This document shows positions 60,783-64,000 of a DNA stretch of 64,000 bases, one piece after another. Numbering within the stretch: position 1 is the first letter of the stretch; each line of letters starts with the position of its first letter. The position numbers and the translations under genes are program-made. The stretch is from CAWAPS01 sp963783945 (GTDB lineage: Bacteria > Actinomycetota > Acidimicrobiia > Acidimicrobiales > Palsa-688). Location of the stretch: the NCBI GenBank assembly GCA_963783945.1, contig CAWAPS010000007.1, positions 789,595 to 853,594 on the forward strand, read 5' to 3'. Below the pieces are notes generated by a model that saw only the letters and a list, made by a program, of their open reading frames with translations, was not told the DNA's origin and did no database searches.

Positions 60783-62000
60783 GTGGCAAAGCGAGTGGTG
60801 CTGGCTTACAGCGGCGGATTGGACACCTCGGTGGCCGTGCGCTGGATGACCGAAGAGATGAAGCTGGACGTCATAGCCCTGGCCGCGGACGTGGGCCAGG
60901 GGGGAGACTGGGACACCATCAAGAACCGGGCGTTGGCCGCCGGGGCAGTTGAGGCCGTAGTGGTCGACTGCCGGGAGGAATACGCCAACGACTTCGTGGC
61001 CCCGGCCTTGAAGGCCAACGCCAAGTACGAGGGCAAGTACCCCCTGATCTCGTCTCTCTCCCGTCCCGTGATCGTCAAGCACCTGGTCGAGGCGGCTCGC
61101 CATTCCGGCGCCGACGCCATCGCCCACGGTTGTACGGGCAAGGGCAACGACCAGGTGCGCTTCGAGGTATCGACCGCGGCGTTGGCCCCCGATCTCGAGG
61201 TGATCGCCCCCGTCCGGGTGTGGGGCCTGACCCGAGAGCAGTCCATCGAGTACGCCCAGAAGTGGGACATACCCATAACTGTCACCAAAGCCAGCCCGTA
61301 CAGCATCGACCAGAACTTGTGGGGCCGGACAATCGAGTGCGGGATCCTGGAGGACCCCTGGGAACAGCCGCCCGAGGAGGTGTACGAGCTGACGTCACCA
61401 ACCGCGACCGGTCCCACGGAGCTGGTCATCGGGTTCGAGCGGGGGCTGCCGGTGTCGCTCGACGGGGTGAGCATGCCGCTCACCCGGGTGATCGCCGAGA
61501 CCGATCGGATAGTGGGTTCGTACGGCTGGGGCCGCATTGACATGGTCGAGAACCGTCGGGTCGGCATCAAGAGCCGGGAGGTGTACGAGTGCCCGGGGGC
61601 CCTGGCCCTGCTCATGGCCCACGCCGACCTCGAGGACCTCACCCTGGAGCGGGACCTGGCCCACGAGAAGGCCCGGCTCGAGCCCCGGTACGCCGAACTG
61701 GTGTACGACGGCCTGTGGTTCTCGCCGCTCAAGCAGGCATTGGACGCATTCGTCGACCACAGCCAGCAGTACGTGACCGGGGAGGTCCGCTTGCGCTGCG
61801 AGCTGCCGGGTCGTTGCATCGTGGCCGGCCGGCGCAGCGAGGTGGGGTTGTACGACTACTCCCTGGCGACCTACGAGGCGGCCGATCGGTTCCGCCATCA
61901 GGACGCCGAAGGATTCGTGCGGCTCTGGGGACTCGGGGTCTCCACCTGGGCGGCCCGCCAGGTGAACCGCGCCCCGTCACCCGGCGCCGAGCGGAGATGA
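60783..62000 (+). CDS. argG: Argininosuccinate synthase
   Basis: ATP-dependent condensation of citrulline and aspartate. 405 residues. PP-loop LAYSGGLDTSVAVRWM, LAADVGQGGDW, YPLISSLSRPVIVKHLVEAA, AHGCTGKGNDQVRFE, SPYSIDQNLWGRTIECG and GRIDMVENRRVGIKSREVYE. GTG 60783 with GAAGGAG upstream, after a 91-base gap from argR in which no further feature is seen. The stop overlaps argH. Confidence 0.97.
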   Translation: MAKRVVLAYSGGLDTSVAVRWMTEEMKLDVIALAADVGQGGDWDTIKNRALAAGAVEAVVVDCREEYANDFVAPALKANAKYEGKYPLISSLSRPVIVKHLVEAARHSGADAIAHGCTGKGNDQVRFEVSTAALAPDLEVIAPVRVWGLTREQSIEYAQKWDIPITVTKASPYSIDQNLWGRTIECGILEDPWEQPPEEVYELTSPTATGPTELVIGFERGLPVSLDGVSMPLTRVIAETDRIVGSYGWGRIDMVENRRVGIKSREVYECPGALALLMAHADLEDLTLERDLAHEKARLEPRYAELVYDGLWFSPLKQALDAFVDHSQQYVTGEVRLRCELPGRCIVAGRRSEVGLYDYSLATYEAADRFRHQDAEGFVRLWGLGVSTWAARQVNRAPSPGAERR

Positions 62001-63385
62001 CCCTTTGGCAAGGGCGCTTCGGCGCCGAAGGCCCGGCGCCCGAGCTCCTCGACTACACGGTGAGCCTGGGCTACGACAAGCGGCTCGCCGCTGACGACGT
62101 CGAGGGCTCGCGCGCCCACGTGCAGGGTCTGGCCGCCACCGGGATCATCTCCCATGACGACGCCCGCATCCTGTTCGCCGCCCTCGACCGGGTGGGCGAC
62201 GAGCTGGCGGCGGGAAGTCTTGTGTTCAAGCCGGGCGACGAGGACGTCCACACTGCGGTCGAGCGCAGGGTGACCGAGCTGGCGGGCACCGTCGGAGCCC
62301 GGTTGCACACCGGCAGGAGCCGCAACGACCAGATCGCCACCGACCTCCGACTCTTCGCCAAGCGGGAACTGCTCGGTCTGGCCCGCCGGCTGCTCGGGCT
62401 GCAGCAGGTTCTCCTCGACCGGGCCAAGGACGTGGGCGATGCCTACCTCCCGGGCTACACCCATCTGCAGCGGGCCCAGCCGGTGCTCCTCGCTCACCAC
62501 CTCATGGCTCACGGGTGGGCCTTCGCGAGAGATCTGGACCGGCTGGCCGAGACCCGGGTCCGCCTCGATGTGTCGCCGCTTGGGGCCGGCGCCCTGGCCG
62601 GTTCGTCCCTGCCCCTCGACCCCGATCTGGTCGCGGCGGAGCTGGGCTTCGCCCGCCGCTTCGAGAACTCCCTCGACGCGGTGTCGGATCGCGACTTCGT
62701 CGCCGAGGCTCTCTTCGATCTGGCCCTGATAGGCGTCCACCTGTCCCGGCTGGGGGAGGAGGTGGTGCTGTGGGCGAGCGACGAGTTCGGCTTTGTCACC
62801 CTCGCCGACGCCTACGCGACCGGTAGCTCGATGCTGCCCCAGAAAAAGAACCCGGACGTCGCCGAGCTGGCTCGAGGACGTTCGGGCCGGCTGATCGGCA
62901 ACCTGACCGGGCTGCTCGCCACCTTGAAGGGGTTGCCCCTTGCCTACAACCGGGATCTCCAGGAGGACAAGGAACCGCTGTTCGACTCGATCGACCACGT
63001 CAACGGCGGGGTGACGGCCATGTCGGGGGTCCTGGCTACCGTGACCTGGAACACCGAACGAATGCGCCAGGCCGCCGACAGCCCGTTCGTGGCCGCGGTA
63101 GACCTGGCCGAGTGGCTTGTCGTGAGGGGCATGCCGTTCCGAGAAGCCCATGCCGTGGTGGGAGCACTGGTTCGCGATGCCGTCGAGCGCCACGTTCCCC
63201 TCGCCGAGCTGGTGGAATCGCATCCGGCGCTCGGGACAGAGGCCGTCGAGCTCCTGCAGCCGGGCGTGGCGGTCACCCGGAGGTCCAGCCCCGGTGGGGC
63301 CGGACCCGGCCCAGTGGCGATTCAGCTCGGGCGTTTCGAGGAGCACGTCTACGACATGCGGGTGCGCCTCGGCCCGGTCGGCTGA
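61997..63385 (+). CDS. argH: Argininosuccinate lyase
   Basis: Cleaves argininosuccinate to arginine and fumarate; last step. 462 residues from ATG 61997. LWQGRF start, EDVHTAVERRVTEL, HTGRSRNDQIATDLRLF, PGYTHLQRAQPVLLAHH and the fumarase/lyase signature GSSMLPQKKNPDVAELARG are present. The C-terminal ~30 residues form a short beta-rich tail typical of ArgH. Ends the arg operon. Confidence 0.96.
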   Translation: MTLWQGRFGAEGPAPELLDYTVSLGYDKRLAADDVEGSRAHVQGLAATGIISHDDARILFAALDRVGDELAAGSLVFKPGDEDVHTAVERRVTELAGTVGARLHTGRSRNDQIATDLRLFAKRELLGLARRLLGLQQVLLDRAKDVGDAYLPGYTHLQRAQPVLLAHHLMAHGWAFARDLDRLAETRVRLDVSPLGAGALAGSSLPLDPDLVAAELGFARRFENSLDAVSDRDFVAEALFDLALIGVHLSRLGEEVVLWASDEFGFVTLADAYATGSSMLPQKKNPDVAELARGRSGRLIGNLTGLLATLKGLPLAYNRDLQEDKEPLFDSIDHVNGGVTAMSGVLATVTWNTERMRQAADSPFVAAVDLAEWLVVRGMPFREAHAVVGALVRDAVERHVPLAELVESHPALGTEAVELLQPGVAVTRRSSPGGAGPGPVAIQLGRFEEHVYDMRVRLGPVG

Positions 63386-63506
63386 CCCCCGTCTCGGCCT
63401 GGCCAACGCTCACGGCGGCCGCGGTGGGCGGCCGCGGTGGCTGGTCGGTCTCTGGCTGGCCGCTCATGCCCGCCGATTCCGGGGGGCGCGGTCCGTCCCC
63501 CAGCCC

Positions 63507-63512
63507 TATGGT
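63507..63512 (+). promoter_or_regulatory. -10 box of a leaderless glycosylase transcript
   Basis: TATGGT, six bases, GTG 63519. The sequence before it holds no ribosome site. Confidence 0.42.
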
Positions 63513-63518
63513 CGCGAC

Positions 63519-64000
63519 GTGGTGTCGGAAGCCGCGCCGGACGCGGTCGCCAGGTCCCTCGATCGAAGCTTCTACCTGCCTGACGCCCTCGACGTCGGCC
63601 CGAGCCTGCTCAACAAGCTGATGGTGATGCCCGACGGACGTTGCGGGCGGATCATCGAGGTCGAGGCCTACCGTGGCGCCCAGGACGCCGCGAGCCATGC
63701 CTATCGCGGCCCCACGGCCCGCAACCGGGCCATGTTCGGTCCCCCCGGGCACCTGTACGTCTACTTCAGCTACGGGGTTCACTGGTGCGCCAACGTGGTG
63801 TGCGGGCCGGCCGGACTGGCCCAGGCCGTGCTTGTCCGGGCGCTCGATCCGGTGGCCGGACTCGATTTGATGCGGGCCGCCCGCTGGACCAGCCAGCGTC
63901 ACCGATCCGATCGGGACCTGTGCCGGGGACCGGGCCGGCTGTGCCAGGCGCTCGGAATCGACCGGTCGTTGGATGGCGCCGATCTGGTGCGCCAGCCGGC
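63519..64000 (+). CDS. 3-methyladenine DNA glycosylase, AAG/Mpg family (3' partial)
   Basis: Base-excision repair of alkylated purines. At least 160 residues, cut by the right edge. RSFYLPDALDVGPSLLNKLMVM, the catalytic Glu in IIEVEAYRGAQDAASHA, GPTARNRAMFGPPGHLYVYFSYG and LVRALDPVAGLDLM are the AAG signatures, and the DLCRGPGRLCQALGI motif follows. GTG 63519 fits the -10 box; GTG 63522 directly follows. The frame has no stop inside the window. Confidence 0.93.
   Translation, partial: MVSEAAPDAVARSLDRSFYLPDALDVGPSLLNKLMVMPDGRCGRIIEVEAYRGAQDAASHAYRGPTARNRAMFGPPGHLYVYFSYGVHWCANVVCGPAGLAQAVLVRALDPVAGLDLMRAARWTSQRHRSDRDLCRGPGRLCQALGIDRSLDGADLVRQP

Overview
The window is about 64 kb of GC-rich (roughly 70 percent), densely packed bacterial DNA. 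mIHF beside gmk, a helicase-dead PriA, DUF1844 next to infC, an actinobacterial pyr operon, many GTG/TTG starts and TANNNT boxes placed directly before start codons all suggest a deep-branching actinobacterium, perhaps Acidimicrobiia-like. That placement is inference; there is no rRNA or tRNA here to test it. No prophage, transposase or CRISPR array was seen, and the content is mostly core metabolism plus a type IV pilus locus.

Layout. 1-12.9 kb: pilT (cut by the left edge), pilC, a three-gene proton-translocating transhydrogenase (pntAA frameshifted), a secreted NlpC/P60 hydrolase, two almost identical type IV pilins each behind its own cyclic-di-GMP-I riboswitch, a polytopic putative glycosyltransferase, a pilM-pilN fusion, pilO and a small PilP-like protein. 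13.1-19.4 kb: aroC-aroK-aroB-aroQ, the prepilin peptidase on the opposite strand, then pepP-efp-nusB. 19.5-28.6 kb: pyrR-pyrB-pyrC-carA-carB-pyrD-pyrF behind a PyrR-type RNA hairpin. 28.6-34.3 kb: mIHF, gmk, rpoZ, coaBC, metK, priA. 34.3-36.2 kb: queC-queE-queF. 36.3-41.5 kb: two methyltransferases on the minus strand, def-fmt-rsmB, a VOC protein and rpe. 41.5-46.8 kb: a MoaB/Mog protein, ribD-ribE-ribBA-ribH, hisG and a cold-shock-like protein. 46.9-55.0 kb: DUF1844, infC-rpmI-rplT, a SpoU methyltransferase, a soluble PAS histidine kinase, pheS and pheT (both frameshifted). 55.0-56.0 kb: an AT-richer gap with a large nested palindrome and a small minus-strand gene. 56.0-63.4 kb: argC-argB-argD-argF-argR-argG-argH without argJ. 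63.5 kb to the edge: a 3-methyladenine DNA glycosylase.

How the parts fit. PilT, PilC, PilM/N, PilO, the two pilins and the prepilin peptidase form much of a type IV pilus machine, and the riboswitches (with possible WhiG/FliA-type promoters) suggest pilin supply follows cyclic-di-GMP. The remaining operons make aromatic amino acids, pyrimidines, the queuosine precursor, riboflavin and arginine, and support translation.

Strongest unexpected signals: (i) twin pilins whose riboswitch aptamers and coding sequences are nearly identical while the sequence between them has diverged; (ii) reading-frame breaks in pntAA, pheS and pheT that all sit on the same octamer CGAGCGCG; (iii) infC, fmt and coaBC whose conserved N-termini can only be reached from ATA or ATC starts preceded by Shine-Dalgarno-like sequence; (iv) a recurrent leaderless-promoter layout; (v) a nested palindrome of about 90 bases after pheT.
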